Shown here: one piece after another, positions 1 through 8,388 of the stretch
Layout of the letters: each line of letters opens with the position of its first letter
How positions within the stretch are numbered: position 1 is the stretch's first letter
NCBI GenBank assembly: GCA_024637015.1
Contig: JAGXGE010000032.1
Location: 1 to 64,000, forward strand
Source of the DNA: Aequorivita sp.
Lineage (GTDB): Bacteria > Bacteroidota > Bacteroidia > Flavobacteriales > Flavobacteriaceae
Length of the DNA: 64,000 nt
Direction: 5' to 3'
Made by a program: the position numbers and the translations under genes
The notes under the pieces: generated by a model
Seen by the model: the letters and a program-made list of their open reading frames with translations, nothing else
Told to the model about the DNA's origin: nothing
Databases searched by the model: none

Positions 1-2
1 AC

Positions 3-326
3 GGGGTGGGGCAACAACTCCACATATATGATCTATTTGAATTATCAGCGACTTTTACGAATTACCCTCTTTCCTCTCCTGACATTGATTTAGTTAATAT
101 CGCTATTTATCCAAATCCAGTAAATGATATCTTAAATTTTTATTCTGAAAATAACGAAATTTTATCACTTATTATTTATGGTATTGACGGAAAAGAAATT
201 AGTAGTATAAACAAATTAAACCATGAAATAAAGGAAATCAGTTTGGCTAAACTAGATTCAGGAGTTTATTTTATAGAAATTCAAACCGATCTTGGTAAAG
301 TAACAAAAAGAATTGTCAAAAAATAA
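3..326 (+). CDS. C-terminal end of a T9SS-secreted protein (partial)
   Basis: The reading frame is open to the left edge, so this is the last ~107 residues of a longer protein whose function cannot be seen. The final ~75 residues form a type IX secretion type A sorting domain: an IYPNPVND motif, a central GIDGKEI turn, LDSGVYFIEI and a basic tail ending RIVKK. Known proteins with this tail cross the outer membrane of Bacteroidota through the type IX system and lose the tail on release or surface attachment. A GTG at position 6 is not a credible start because the domain needs an N-terminal passenger. Confidence 0.85.
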   Translation, partial: GVGQQLHIYDLFELSATFTNYPLSSPDIDLVNIAIYPNPVNDILNFYSENNEILSLIIYGIDGKEISSINKLNHEIKEISLAKLDSGVYFIEIQTDLGKVTKRIVKK

Positions 327-393
327 TACGGATCAAAATTGAAAAAGCCAGTTGCAAAAAAAGTATATAAGCTATGGCTCGGTCAGTTCACTC

Positions 394-418
394 TTGGAAA
401 ACAAGCATGATTTTCCAA
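394..418. repeat. Hairpin in the 327-498 gap
   Basis: TTGGAAAA and TTTTCCAA are perfect inverted arms around a 9-base loop, and CTCGG/CCGAG arms (378-382 and 447-451) can enclose it. There is no clear U-tract, so it may be a weak terminator for the secreted protein or a processed RNA structure before the lipoprotein gene. Nothing else is recognisable in this gap. Confidence 0.35.
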
Positions 419-498
419 AGCCAGTTTTTATCTGGAAAGGTCTGTGCCGAGACAAAAAACAGTTCATATAAATAACCGTTTCACCTCATAAAAAACAT

Positions 499-1008
499 AT
501 GAAGAAATCAGCATTATTATTTTTAACAATATTAGGTTTAATAGCTACAGCCTGTTCAAGTGATGATAAAAAAGAGGATAATAATTCCAAGCATAGTAAA
601 ATTGACGTAACTATAAATGGAACCGATTATACTTTTAACACCTTTGCTATTGAAAAACATTTTCAAGACCCAAATGACAGTTATTACTATGTTAAAGCCC
701 GAATAAACAACGAGCCCGATTTAGTACTTGATTTTGGCGTCGAATTGGGTTTGACAGGATATTGGGAAGAAGGTGAAATTATTGATGAATTCAATCTCTT
801 TATAGATTATAATGAAAACCCTTTATCTTACAGCTGTGTATATTTTGGAGTTGATATTCCATATCCTCAAATAAATGTTACTGTAAATAATGAAGAGGAA
901 TTAATTGCAACCTTTGGATTTACTTCGAATTATGGAGGTACTTGCACTAATTCTCCTTTTGGAGATGAAGTAACATATACAAATGGTACCATTTATATTA
1001 AGTTATAA
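499..1008 (+). CDS. Small secreted lipoprotein, unknown function
   Basis: A 169-residue protein with a short basic and hydrophobic signal peptide followed by a lipobox (IATAC, Cys19) and an acidic SSDDKKED stretch. In Bacteroidota this arrangement usually marks lipoproteins, often surface-exposed. The mature part is a small acidic, aromatic-rich domain with two late Cys residues and probable beta structure, including repeated I-D-V-T-I-N-G-type strands. I do not recognise a family. It stands alone between the T9SS protein end and the accessory island, with its own ATG and an A-rich leader rather than a Shine-Dalgarno, as is usual here. Confidence 0.75.
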   Translation: MKKSALLFLTILGLIATACSSDDKKEDNNSKHSKIDVTINGTDYTFNTFAIEKHFQDPNDSYYYVKARINNEPDLVLDFGVELGLTGYWEEGEIIDEFNLFIDYNENPLSYSCVYFGVDIPYPQINVTVNNEEELIATFGFTSNYGGTCTNSPFGDEVTYTNGTIYIKL

Positions 1009-1035
1009 TGTTTCAAATTATGGAATTATTTAGCA

Positions 1036-1536
1036 ATGATAGATTTTAACAACATTGAAACACTCAAGAAATTAGGTTTTGTGGGATTTAAATCTGTAAC
1101 TGATTTAAATCACAATCCTAATATTTTACCAAATCAAATGGGAGTATATATCGTTTTAAATCTATCGAAAAAGAAAACTGAATTCTTATTAAAAGGAGTG
1201 GGTGGATTTTTTAAAGGGAAAGATCCAAACATCACATTGGCTGAGTTAGAAAATAATTGGGTTAAAAATTGTAAAACAATATATATCGGAAAGGCTGGAG
1301 GTATAAGTGGAAAGGCATCTTTAAGAAGTAGAATTAATCAATATTTAAAGTTTGGACAAGGAAGAAATATTGGACATTATGGTGGCAGACTGATATGGCA
1401 ATTAAAAAATCATGCAGACTTAGTTTTTTGCTGGTTGCCACTTACAGATGTTGAACCCAGAGAACTAGAGGTACGATTATTAGCAGACTTTATCCAACAA
1501 TACGGTCAAAGACCCTTTGCAAACTTAACAGGATAA
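1036..1536 (+). CDS. GIY-YIG-like domain protein
   Basis: A 166-residue protein containing the two short motifs of the GIY-YIG fold: GVYIV near residue 37 and TIYIGKAG near residue 83. They are followed by LRSRINQYLKFG, whose Arg matches the conserved catalytic Arg of the helix after the YIG strand. A Glu (PRELEVRLL) near residue 140 is a candidate metal ligand. GIY-YIG proteins are single-domain nucleases found in repair enzymes, homing enzymes and restriction enzymes. This one is just upstream of a restriction-modification gene, so a role in the island is plausible but inferred. The gene follows the lipoprotein by 27 bases and could be co-transcribed. Confidence 0.7.
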   Translation: MIDFNNIETLKKLGFVGFKSVTDLNHNPNILPNQMGVYIVLNLSKKKTEFLLKGVGGFFKGKDPNITLAELENNWVKNCKTIYIGKAGGISGKASLRSRINQYLKFGQGRNIGHYGGRLIWQLKNHADLVFCWLPLTDVEPRELEVRLLADFIQQYGQRPFANLTG

Positions 1537-1601
1537 AAACGTTGTTAGCCTAATCCCCCAAAATTCCCTAAATTACCCAATAAACGCAACAAACCATTTT
1601 A

Positions 1602-4600
1602 ATGCAACCAACACCCCTAAAACCCAGAAAGGCAATAAACAAAGCCTTTTTAAAAATAAAACCTAACCGTACCGAGATTGAGGTCTTTAAGACCAACTTG
1701 ATTGAATTGCTGGACCGCACCAACGATACCGAAAGCGAGGAGTTCCACAAAAACCTGGTTTCGGATTTCCTAAAACGCACATACTACGAGCCCAATCACT
1801 ATATAAACACCAAAGGCAGGAACGATCTGGTTATCCACAACGGCAACAAGGCAAAGACCACCGTGGGCGTTATCATTGAAGCCAAAAAGCCTACCAATAA
1901 AGCCGAAATGGTTTCCAAGGATAAACTCAACACCAAAGCCTTTCAGGAGTTGGTGCTTTATTACCTGCGGGAGCGCATTACCCATAAAAATCTGGAGGTA
2001 AAATATTTGGTGGCAACCAACATTAATGAGTGGTTCATCTTTGATGCCAATAGCTTTGAAAAAAGCTTCGCCCAAAACAAAGCTTTGGTAAAACAGTTTA
2101 CGGATTTTGAGGGTGGCAGGATGGCAGGCAAAACAACCGATTTCTTCTACAAGGAAATCGCCGAACCCTTTATAAACTCACTAACACAGGAAATAGAGTT
2201 CACCTATTTTGATATTCGCGAATATGAAAAACCGTTGCGCAATGACAATCCAAAGGATGACAACATTCTCATCGCATTGTATAAACTCCTTTCGCCGGAG
2301 CATCTATTAAAACTTCCTTTTGCCAATGACAGCAACAGTCTGGACAAACGCTTTTACGGCGAACTGCTCCACATTATAGGTCTCTCAGAAACCAAGGAGG
2401 GCAGTAAAAAACTAATAGCCCGCAACAAAGCCGGGGAACGCAATACGGGCAGTCTGCTGGAAAATGCCATCATTCAGTTGGACAGTCTGGACAAGATAAA
2501 CAGACTGGACAACCCGTTGCATTTTGGTGCTACCCAAGACGAACGGCTGTTTAACGTAGGCTTGGAGCTTGCAATTACTTGGGTAAATAGAATTCTATTC
2601 TTAAAATTGTTGGAAGCACAACTCATAACATATCACAAAGGAGATAAAAGCTATGAGTTCCTCAGCATAGCCAAAATCCATAACTATGACGATCTTAATA
2701 GCCTCTTCTTTCAAGTGCTGGCAGCAAAGCATTCAGAACGCAATGAAGACATAAAAGACAGCTTCGCCAAAGTGCCTTACCTAAACAGTTCGCTTTTTGA
2801 ACCTACGGGCATTGAGCACGGCACTCTGTTTATAAGCAACCTGCGGGATGACAAAACCATTCCCATCTATTCCGCCACGGTGCTAAAGACTGATAAGGGC
2901 AAAAAACGCAGTGGCAACCTAAGCACTTTGGAATACCTCTTTAAATTTTTGGACGCCTACGACTTTAGCAGCGAAGGTTCCGAAGAAATACAGGAAGACA
3001 ACAAAACCCTTATAAACGCCTCGGTGCTCGGGCTTATTTTTGAAAAAATAAACGGTTATAAAGACGGCTCGTTCTTTACGCCCGGCTTTATCACGATGTA
3101 TATGTGCCGCGAAACCATCCGCAAGGCGGTGGTGCAAAAGTTTAACGAAACCAAAGGGTGGCAGTGCAAGGACATAGATGCGCTTTATGATAAAATTGAG
3201 ACAGGCGACAGGGCAGAAGCCAACCAGATTGTAAACAGCCTAAAAATATGCGACCCCGCAGTGGGCTCCGGCCATTTTCTTGTTTCTGCCCTCAATGAAA
3301 TGATTGCCATAAAGAACGATCTAAAAATATTGCAGGACCGCGATGGTAAGCGTTTAAAGGAATACCAGTTTGAAGTGGTAAATGACGAACTGATAGTAAC
3401 CGACGAAGACGGCGAGCTCTTTGAATACAACCCAACAAACAAGGAAAGCCAGCGAATCCAGCAAGCGCTCTTCCACGAAAAGCAAACCCTTATTGAAAAT
3501 TGCCTGTTTGGGGTGGATATAAACCCAAACTCAGTAAAAATATGCCGCCTACGGTTGTGGATAGAGCTACTTAAAAACGCCTATTATAAAGTAGTTCCCT
3601 CCCCGTCGGGGAGGGCGGAGGGTGGGGACTCCCCAGCAGGCGAGCTGGAAACATTACCCAACATAGACATAAACATAAAACGCGGCAACTCCCTAATAAG
3701 CCGCTTTGCGCTAGATGCCGACCTTAAAAAGGCATTAAAAAGTAGCAAATGGACCATTGATAGTTACCGTATAGCAGTGGACACCTACCGCAACGCCCAG
3801 AACAAGGAGCAGAAGCACGCCATGGAAAAGCTGATTGCCGATATAAAAAGTGATTTTAGAAGCGAAATTTCCAGCAACGACCCCAAGGTGAAAAAACTCA
3901 CCAAGCTAAAAGGCGAACTCTTTGGCATGACCAACCAGACCCAAATGTTTGAAATGGGCAAAAAGGAAAAGGCAGCCTGGAACAAAAAGCTAAAGCAACT
4001 GGCAGAAGCCACCACCAAGCTGGAAACCGAAATAGTGGAAATAAAAAACAACAAGATTTATGAAGATGCCTTTGAATGGCGCTTTGAGTTTCCTGAGGTG
4101 CTGGATGAAAATGGGGATTTTGTGGGCTTTGATGTTGTAATTGGGAATCCGCCATATATTTCTATTCAAGAGTTAAAGAAAGACGACTCTAACAAAGTTC
4201 ATTATTACGCTAAGAATTATCATACCGCCGCAAAAGGCAATTTTGATATTTATCTTCCTTTTATCGAAATGTCTTTTGCAATAACTAATACAAAAGGTAT
4301 AATTGATTTCATTATGCCCTCTCTTTGGATCTATAACGAGTATGGAGTAAATTTAAGGAACTTACTTCTGTCTAATAGATATTTGTCAAGATTTTTAGAT
4401 TTTGGCTCTAGCCAAGTCTTCGATGATGCTACGGTATATACAGCTTGCCAACAATTTATAAAAAAATTAAGCAAGGGTTTTAAGTATGCAAAGATTGACG
4501 TCGAAAATTTTGGTCAAGAAACGTGGAATGAAATAGAATACGATAGCCTAGAACATTCTAACTGGAATTTAGCTACTCATGAAGTGACTTCAATTTTAAA

Positions 4601-5432
4601 TAAGTTGCAAAAGGATTCTTTTAAGCTTGGTGATCTTTGCTCTATTTTTGTTGGTATACAGACAAGTGCTGATACTTTTTATCACTTAGCAAAAAAGGAA
4701 AATGGAAAATACTACAGCAAAATTCTAAAATGTGAGATTGAACTTGAAGAAGATTTGTTAAAACCTATTGTTACAGGAACGGATGCCAAAAGATATTTGC
4801 AACCTCAAATAAAGAAGTATTTGTTGCATCCTTACACTGATGAGGGAGTTTTAATTGACATAGAAAAAATAACAGAGACTTTACCCGAAACTTATCAATA
4901 TTTCAAAAAGAATGAGAAATTTCTTAGAGATAGAGAGAAAGGAAAAATGAATCACGAGAATTGGTATGGATATAATTATCCAAAGAATCTAAAAAAGCAA
5001 ACAATTTCCAAAATCGGAGTTGCACAAACAGTACAAAGCCTACAATGTTTTTTAGATGAAGAAGGTGAGTATTTTTTTCATAATGTAAGAGTTAATGGTA
5101 TCTTTCCTTTAGACGAAAGTTTAAAACTAAAATTCGTATTAGGTTTATTAAATTCATCAACTCTCAATTTTTATTTTATAAATACAGCAAAACCAAAGGA
5201 CAACGGTTTTTATGAGGCCAACAAACAGTTTATTTATCCTTTACCGATTAAAATAGCGACCGAAGCCATTCAAGAGAAAATTATAAGTTTAGTAACAAAT
5301 ATCTTAATCAAGAAAAAAGAGAGCACCAAAGCTGACACAAGCAATCTGGAAGCCCAAATAGACCAGCTAGTCTATCAACTCTACAACCTAACAGAGGAGG
5401 AGATTGCTATTGTGGAGGAGGCTACAAAGTAG
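1602..5432 (+). CDS. Type IIG-like restriction-modification enzyme (nuclease plus N6-adenine methyltransferase)
   Basis: A 1,276-residue fusion. The N-terminal ~200 residues carry a PD-(D/E)XK-type pattern (NDLVI near 75, then IIEAKKP near 92), expected for the cleavage domain. The methyltransferase core has the SAM-binding motif DPAVGSGHF near residue 551 and the catalytic NPPY motif near residue 849, typical of N6-adenine enzymes. The last ~400 residues resemble a TaqI-like target-recognition domain with a terminal coiled helix. One chain would therefore recognise, methylate and cut DNA, as in Eco57I/BREX-PglX-like families. Two oddities are a palindromic element inserted in frame at 3595-3650 and a sharp fall in G+C after ~4140, in the recognition domain. 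Confidence 0.88.
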   Translation: MQPTPLKPRKAINKAFLKIKPNRTEIEVFKTNLIELLDRTNDTESEEFHKNLVSDFLKRTYYEPNHYINTKGRNDLVIHNGNKAKTTVGVIIEAKKPTNKAEMVSKDKLNTKAFQELVLYYLRERITHKNLEVKYLVATNINEWFIFDANSFEKSFAQNKALVKQFTDFEGGRMAGKTTDFFYKEIAEPFINSLTQEIEFTYFDIREYEKPLRNDNPKDDNILIALYKLLSPEHLLKLPFANDSNSLDKRFYGELLHIIGLSETKEGSKKLIARNKAGERNTGSLLENAIIQLDSLDKINRLDNPLHFGATQDERLFNVGLELAITWVNRILFLKLLEAQLITYHKGDKSYEFLSIAKIHNYDDLNSLFFQVLAAKHSERNEDIKDSFAKVPYLNSSLFEPTGIEHGTLFISNLRDDKTIPIYSATVLKTDKGKKRSGNLSTLEYLFKFLDAYDFSSEGSEEIQEDNKTLINASVLGLIFEKINGYKDGSFFTPGFITMYMCRETIRKAVVQKFNETKGWQCKDIDALYDKIETGDRAEANQIVNSLKICDPAVGSGHFLVSALNEMIAIKNDLKILQDRDGKRLKEYQFEVVNDELIVTDEDGELFEYNPTNKESQRIQQALFHEKQTLIENCLFGVDINPNSVKICRLRLWIELLKNAYYKVVPSPSGRAEGGDSPAGELETLPNIDINIKRGNSLISRFALDADLKKALKSSKWTIDSYRIAVDTYRNAQNKEQKHAMEKLIADIKSDFRSEISSNDPKVKKLTKLKGELFGMTNQTQMFEMGKKEKAAWNKKLKQLAEATTKLETEIVEIKNNKIYEDAFEWRFEFPEVLDENGDFVGFDVVIGNPPYISIQELKKDDSNKVHYYAKNYHTAAKGNFDIYLPFIEMSFAITNTKGIIDFIMPSLWIYNEYGVNLRNLLLSNRYLSRFLDFGSSQVFDDATVYTACQQFIKKLSKGFKYAKIDVENFGQETWNEIEYDSLEHSNWNLATHEVTSILNKLQKDSFKLGDLCSIFVGIQTSADTFYHLAKKENGKYYSKILKCEIELEEDLLKPIVTGTDAKRYLQPQIKKYLLHPYTDEGVLIDIEKITETLPETYQYFKKNEKFLRDREKGKMNHENWYGYNYPKNLKKQTISKIGVAQTVQSLQCFLDEEGEYFFHNVRVNGIFPLDESLKLKFVLGLLNSSTLNFYFINTAKPKDNGFYEANKQFIYPLPIKIATEAIQEKIISLVTNILIKKKESTKADTSNLEAQIDQLVYQLYNLTEEEIAIVEEATK
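3595..3650 (+). repeat. Palindromic element inserted in frame in the restriction-modification gene
   Basis: CCCTCCCC-GTC-GGGGAGGG is a perfect 8-bp inverted repeat (3597-3615). It is followed by GGGGA-C-TCCCC (3624-3634) and CCAGC/GCTGG arms (3633-3648), with TTCC/GGAA at the ends. The element is read through as about 18 Pro/Ser/Gly-rich residues (PSPSGRAEGG is the start) between two otherwise conserved parts of the methyltransferase. Its composition is far more G+C-rich than the flanks. This resembles the protein-tolerated palindromic insertions known from Rickettsia, and similar G-rich repeats occur in Flavobacteria. Confidence 0.75.
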
Positions 5433-5516
5433 GATATTAGGGTTTGGTTTTTAATGAAAAATAATGATAGAGGATGAATCAATAATATATTATAACAAAT
5501 TGAAAAACACATTATA

Positions 5517-6503
5517 ATGCAAAACGAAAAATGGAATGAAATCTGCTTTTTACTCTCCGAAAACATTCGGACTGACATTAGTGAAAGTGATTTTGAACAG
5601 AATGTAATACAAGCATTGCGCGTTTTGGATTGGAAAGAATATTCAGGAGATATTATAATTCGTCCTTCATATCAAGTTGGTGCTGCCAATAAAATTACAC
5701 CTGATTTTGTAGTTCAATCTTCAGAAAATGTAAAATTGTTTGTGATAGAAATTAAGCAACCCAATATTCCGCTAAATTCAAGATTTCAACAACAATTGTT
5801 TTCATATATGCGTCAGCTAAAACTAGAATATGGGATTTTAATTGGACAAGGAATTCAAATCTTTTATGATGGAGCTCTTTCAAATCAAGAGGATCCGATA
5901 CTTTTAGAAACAATCAAGTTTACAAAAGAAAATGAAAAAGGATTAAAATTTGTTGAATTGTTTGCAAAAGAAAGTTTCAATGGAGAATCTTTAAAAATAT
6001 TTACACTAAGTGAACTTAAAAAAATAAACAGAAGAGAAGAACACAAACATTTAATAAAAAAAATACTTTCAGAAAGTTTCCAAGAAAGGCTTTCTGAATT
6101 AATAAAACAAGATTTTTTAAACGAATATGATGGAGAATTAATAGATTCTGTACTCAACGAATTAGACATTAAAATAAAGCAACATAATACAGAAGTCAGT
6201 AAAACGGATTTACATAAAAGCCAATTCAAAGAATCAAAAAATATTGACTATTCCAATGGAATATTACCAATTGGATTGAATCCATCATCAGAATATGAAT
6301 TTAAACGCCGTCTTTTAATAACAAAAACTGCATACATAACAACTTTTTATAAAAATGGAACGTCCAAACAAAGAACATGGAATGCTCAGAGATTTAGTGA
6401 AAGCTCTGGGGTTTTGGGAAATTTAAGATCACGTCCAGAGTTTAGAAATGGAGAATGGCAAAAATTAGGAATAGAAAAAGTTTTAGTTTCCATTGAGAAA
6501 TAA
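5517..6503 (+). CDS. HsdR-N-like nuclease-domain protein
   Basis: A 328-residue protein. The N-terminal ~150 residues look like the type I restriction R-subunit N-terminal domain: a strand with TPDFVV near 61-66, then FVIEIKQP near 75-82, which gives the D...ExK catalytic triad, followed by a Gln-rich helix (FQQQLFSYMRQ). There is no helicase portion. The middle is Lys/Glu-rich and helical. The last ~60 residues form a separate compact module with several aromatics. It lies 84 bases after the restriction-modification enzyme on the same strand, so it may be an accessory nuclease of that system. Function is inferred from the fold signature only. Confidence 0.65.
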   Translation: MQNEKWNEICFLLSENIRTDISESDFEQNVIQALRVLDWKEYSGDIIIRPSYQVGAANKITPDFVVQSSENVKLFVIEIKQPNIPLNSRFQQQLFSYMRQLKLEYGILIGQGIQIFYDGALSNQEDPILLETIKFTKENEKGLKFVELFAKESFNGESLKIFTLSELKKINRREEHKHLIKKILSESFQERLSELIKQDFLNEYDGELIDSVLNELDIKIKQHNTEVSKTDLHKSQFKESKNIDYSNGILPIGLNPSSEYEFKRRLLITKTAYITTFYKNGTSKQRTWNAQRFSESSGVLGNLRSRPEFRNGEWQKLGIEKVLVSIEK

Positions 6504-6515
6504 CAAACCCCCTCT

Positions 6516-6540
6516 GGGGCGGGCGTTACGCCCGTGCCCT
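6516..6540. repeat. REP-like palindrome after the HsdR-N-like gene
   Basis: GGGCG-TTA-CGCCC is nested within outer GGGC/GCCC arms directly after the stop codon. It is G+C-rich in an A+T-rich background and is the first of two related palindromes flanking the truncated gene copy at 6620-6778. It could also act as a 3' stabilising hairpin. Confidence 0.6.
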
Positions 6541-6619
6541 CTGTTGTGCTTTTTTGCAACTCATGACCAACAATGAATGATAACCTAAATATTAAAACTA
6601 CCAAAACTAACTACAAAAA

Positions 6620-6778
6620 ATGCAACCCGAATCATTTAAAAAAGGAGACTTATTTGAAAAATTCGTTGAAAATGAATTATTCAAAGCCACCGAATACACT
6701 TTAATACATAGAACCAATAATTACGACCAAAACCCCAACTGGCGCGCGTTTGCAACGCGTGCCCAACAATCAATCTAA
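6620..6778 (+). pseudogene. Truncated duplicate of the 5' end of the membrane nuclease-like gene
   Basis: The ATG and the next ~38 codons are almost identical to the start of the gene at 6815, including its leader (TATTAAAAC, CCAAA and the A-run before the ATG), at an offset of 195 bases. Identity stops after codon 38 (YDQN), where a REP-like palindrome (6741-6764) is read as NWRAFATRAQ before a TAA. The result is a 52-residue orphan. It is a tandem partial duplication whose unit includes palindrome, leader and gene start. It could be translated, but a separate function is unlikely. Confidence 0.75.
6741..6764. repeat. REP-like palindrome ending the truncated copy
   Basis: CGCGTT and AACGCG arms (6745-6750 and 6754-6759) lie inside GGC/GCC outer arms. 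The form, a G+C-rich palindrome ending in GTGCCC, matches the one at 6516-6540 and resembles REP sequences mobilised by REP-associated tyrosine transposases in Bacteroidota. No such transposase gene is present in the window. Confidence 0.6.
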
Positions 6779-6814
6779 AGCCTAATATTAAAACCACCAA
6801 ACCAAGTAAAAAAA

Positions 6815-7810
6815 ATGCAACCCGAATCATTTAAAAAAGGAGACTTATTCGAAAAATTTGTTGAAGATGAATTATTTAAAGCCACCGAATACACTTTAAT
6901 ACATAGAACCAATACTTACGATCAAAACGAATCTAGGTATGCGGAAGATACGCTAAAACCAGATTTTAAATTTAGATGCAAAAGTACTCAGCAAGAATTT
7001 TATGTAGAAGCCAAATACCGTTCAGGGTTTAATGCAGATAATAAGATTGATGTAATTAGCTATACTCAAATAGAACGTTTTAAAGTTTTCCAACAAGAAG
7101 AAAATATACCAATTTTTATAGCAATTGGTTATGGAGGTATTCCTGATAATCCTGATAATGTAAGTTTAATTCCATTAGACCAGTTAAGCTATTTAGAGCT
7201 TTACCCTACATTTTTAAAGCGTTACAATGTCAATAAGGGACTGATTGATAGCGCTTCTTTAAATTTACCAAGAAAGCAATCCAAAGTAAAATCTAAAAAG
7301 CCTTTGGAAAAGCAGCCAGAAAAACATGAAAGCGCTGTTAAGCACACTACAGTAGCACCTTTTAAAAACAACAAAATTCTAGTTGCAGCTGGTATTGGCT
7401 TGGTTTTATTGGCTTTTCTACTTTTTAATGTCTTCAACACTTCCATAGAAGGGACTTTAAAACAAAAAACAACGGAATATTACAGCACCCTTCATTCAGG
7501 AAATATAGATGCTTTGGAAAATTTCATTAACCCGAGTGTGGATAAATGGTACAGTCAAACGGACGTTACATTAGAGGAGATTAAAGAAGACACAAGAAGA
7601 TACATAAAACGCCATCCAGCAACAAGCACCGACATTCAATGGGACACTTTTAAAGTAACCCCCTTAAATGATGGCCATGCCGTAACCTACACTATGATTT
7701 ATAAATTACTAAAAGAAAACAAGGGCAAGGACATTATTTATCATTTAAAAATACACGCTGTTTGGGATAAAGACTTAAAAATAAAGAGTCTTTATGAGGA
7801 GAAAATTTAA
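6815..7810 (+). CDS. Membrane-anchored PD-(D/E)XK nuclease-like protein
   Basis: A 331-residue protein in three parts. Residues 1-130 look like a restriction-endonuclease-like fold with Asp50 (LKPDFKF), Glu65 and Lys67 (YVEAKYR) in the D...ExK arrangement. Then come a Lys-rich linker and one membrane helix (about residues 188-208, IGLVLLAFLLFNVF). The remainder (~120 residues) resembles an NTF2/SnoaL-like cone: a helix with YYSTLHSGN and several beta strands ending in a basic tail. The predicted topology puts the nuclease-like part in the cytoplasm and the C-terminal part in the periplasm. I know no characterised protein with this order. It could be a DNA-related sensor or a defence effector. 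Confidence 0.65.
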   Translation: MQPESFKKGDLFEKFVEDELFKATEYTLIHRTNTYDQNESRYAEDTLKPDFKFRCKSTQQEFYVEAKYRSGFNADNKIDVISYTQIERFKVFQQEENIPIFIAIGYGGIPDNPDNVSLIPLDQLSYLELYPTFLKRYNVNKGLIDSASLNLPRKQSKVKSKKPLEKQPEKHESAVKHTTVAPFKNNKILVAAGIGLVLLAFLLFNVFNTSIEGTLKQKTTEYYSTLHSGNIDALENFINPSVDKWYSQTDVTLEEIKEDTRRYIKRHPATSTDIQWDTFKVTPLNDGHAVTYTMIYKLLKENKGKDIIYHLKIHAVWDKDLKIKSLYEEKI

Positions 7811-7956
7811 AAAATAAAACACTGTAAAAACAACCCCGAACATCCTCTTCATCTGCTCCGCCACTAAAGACCGCTCCAAAACCGCACACGATGTTTTTAG
7901 TATAAGGAATATAGACTAGTTTATACATACTACACGCATACAGATACACTATAAAG

Positions 7957-7987
7957 TTGTTTAATATTAAAAAATAGATTATATTTG
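7957..7987 (+). promoter_or_regulatory. Promoter of the toxin-antitoxin pair
   Basis: A TTG box at 7957-7959 and a TATATTTG box at 7980-7987 (TAnnTTTG consensus), 20 bases apart, form a standard Bacteroidota sigma-ABfr promoter about 40 bases upstream of the ATG at 8029. The preceding gap (7811-7956) shows repeated TATAAAGTTG-like words but no gene. Confidence 0.6.
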
Positions 7988-8028
7988 CAATTATAAAGTT
8001 GATAATATGTAAAATTCCTGAAAATAAA

Positions 8029-8388
8029 ATGCAAGCAACAGAGGAAGAAGTTAAAATATTTTTACAGGAATTTATTGCTAAAATAAACGCTAATATAGGT
8101 GGAGTTGGTCTTGTTATAAAAAGAGAGAGAGCAGCTAACCTTCAGACAATATTGGATTTAGAGTTAACAAATATTACTGTCAGAGAACATTTAAAAAAGC
8201 TAACTTATAAAGATTTCTACAAAGGACCTACGGAAGAGAGTGATGGTGGTCCAAGCTTGTGGGAATTTGGCAAAGAAATAAAAGGCAAAGAAGTCTATAT
8301 AAAAATCACTCTGGGATACTTAAACAAGCCCACGATTTGCATCAGTTTTCATTATCCAGTAAGAACAATTAAATACCCATTCAAATGA
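8029..8388 (+). CDS. MqsR/RelE-fold-like toxin candidate
   Basis: 119 residues from the ATG at 8029. An upstream in-frame TTG overlaps the promoter, so the ATG is preferred. The C-terminal half has the strand pattern of small mRNA-interferase-like toxins: LTYKDFYKGP, a Gly/Asp-rich loop (SDGGPSLWEFGKEI), VYIKITL and CISFHYP with a late His. The gene overlaps the next one by ATGA (8385-8388), and that neighbour has an antitoxin architecture, so the pair is almost certainly a toxin-antitoxin operon. An RNA-cleaving activity is inferred from fold resemblance only. Confidence 0.7.
   Translation: MQATEEEVKIFLQEFIAKINANIGGVGLVIKRERAANLQTILDLELTNITVREHLKKLTYKDFYKGPTEESDGGPSLWEFGKEIKGKEVYIKITLGYLNKPTICISFHYPVRTIKYPFK

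Noticed and set aside
1568-2075. Antisense open frames at the start of the restriction-modification gene
   Set aside because: They lie wholly opposite a clearly coding frame with nuclease motifs and have no features of their own.
6120-6230. Possible second frame in the HsdR-N-like gene
   Set aside because: The Lys/Glu-rich codons simply leave the opposite strand open; no motif supports it.
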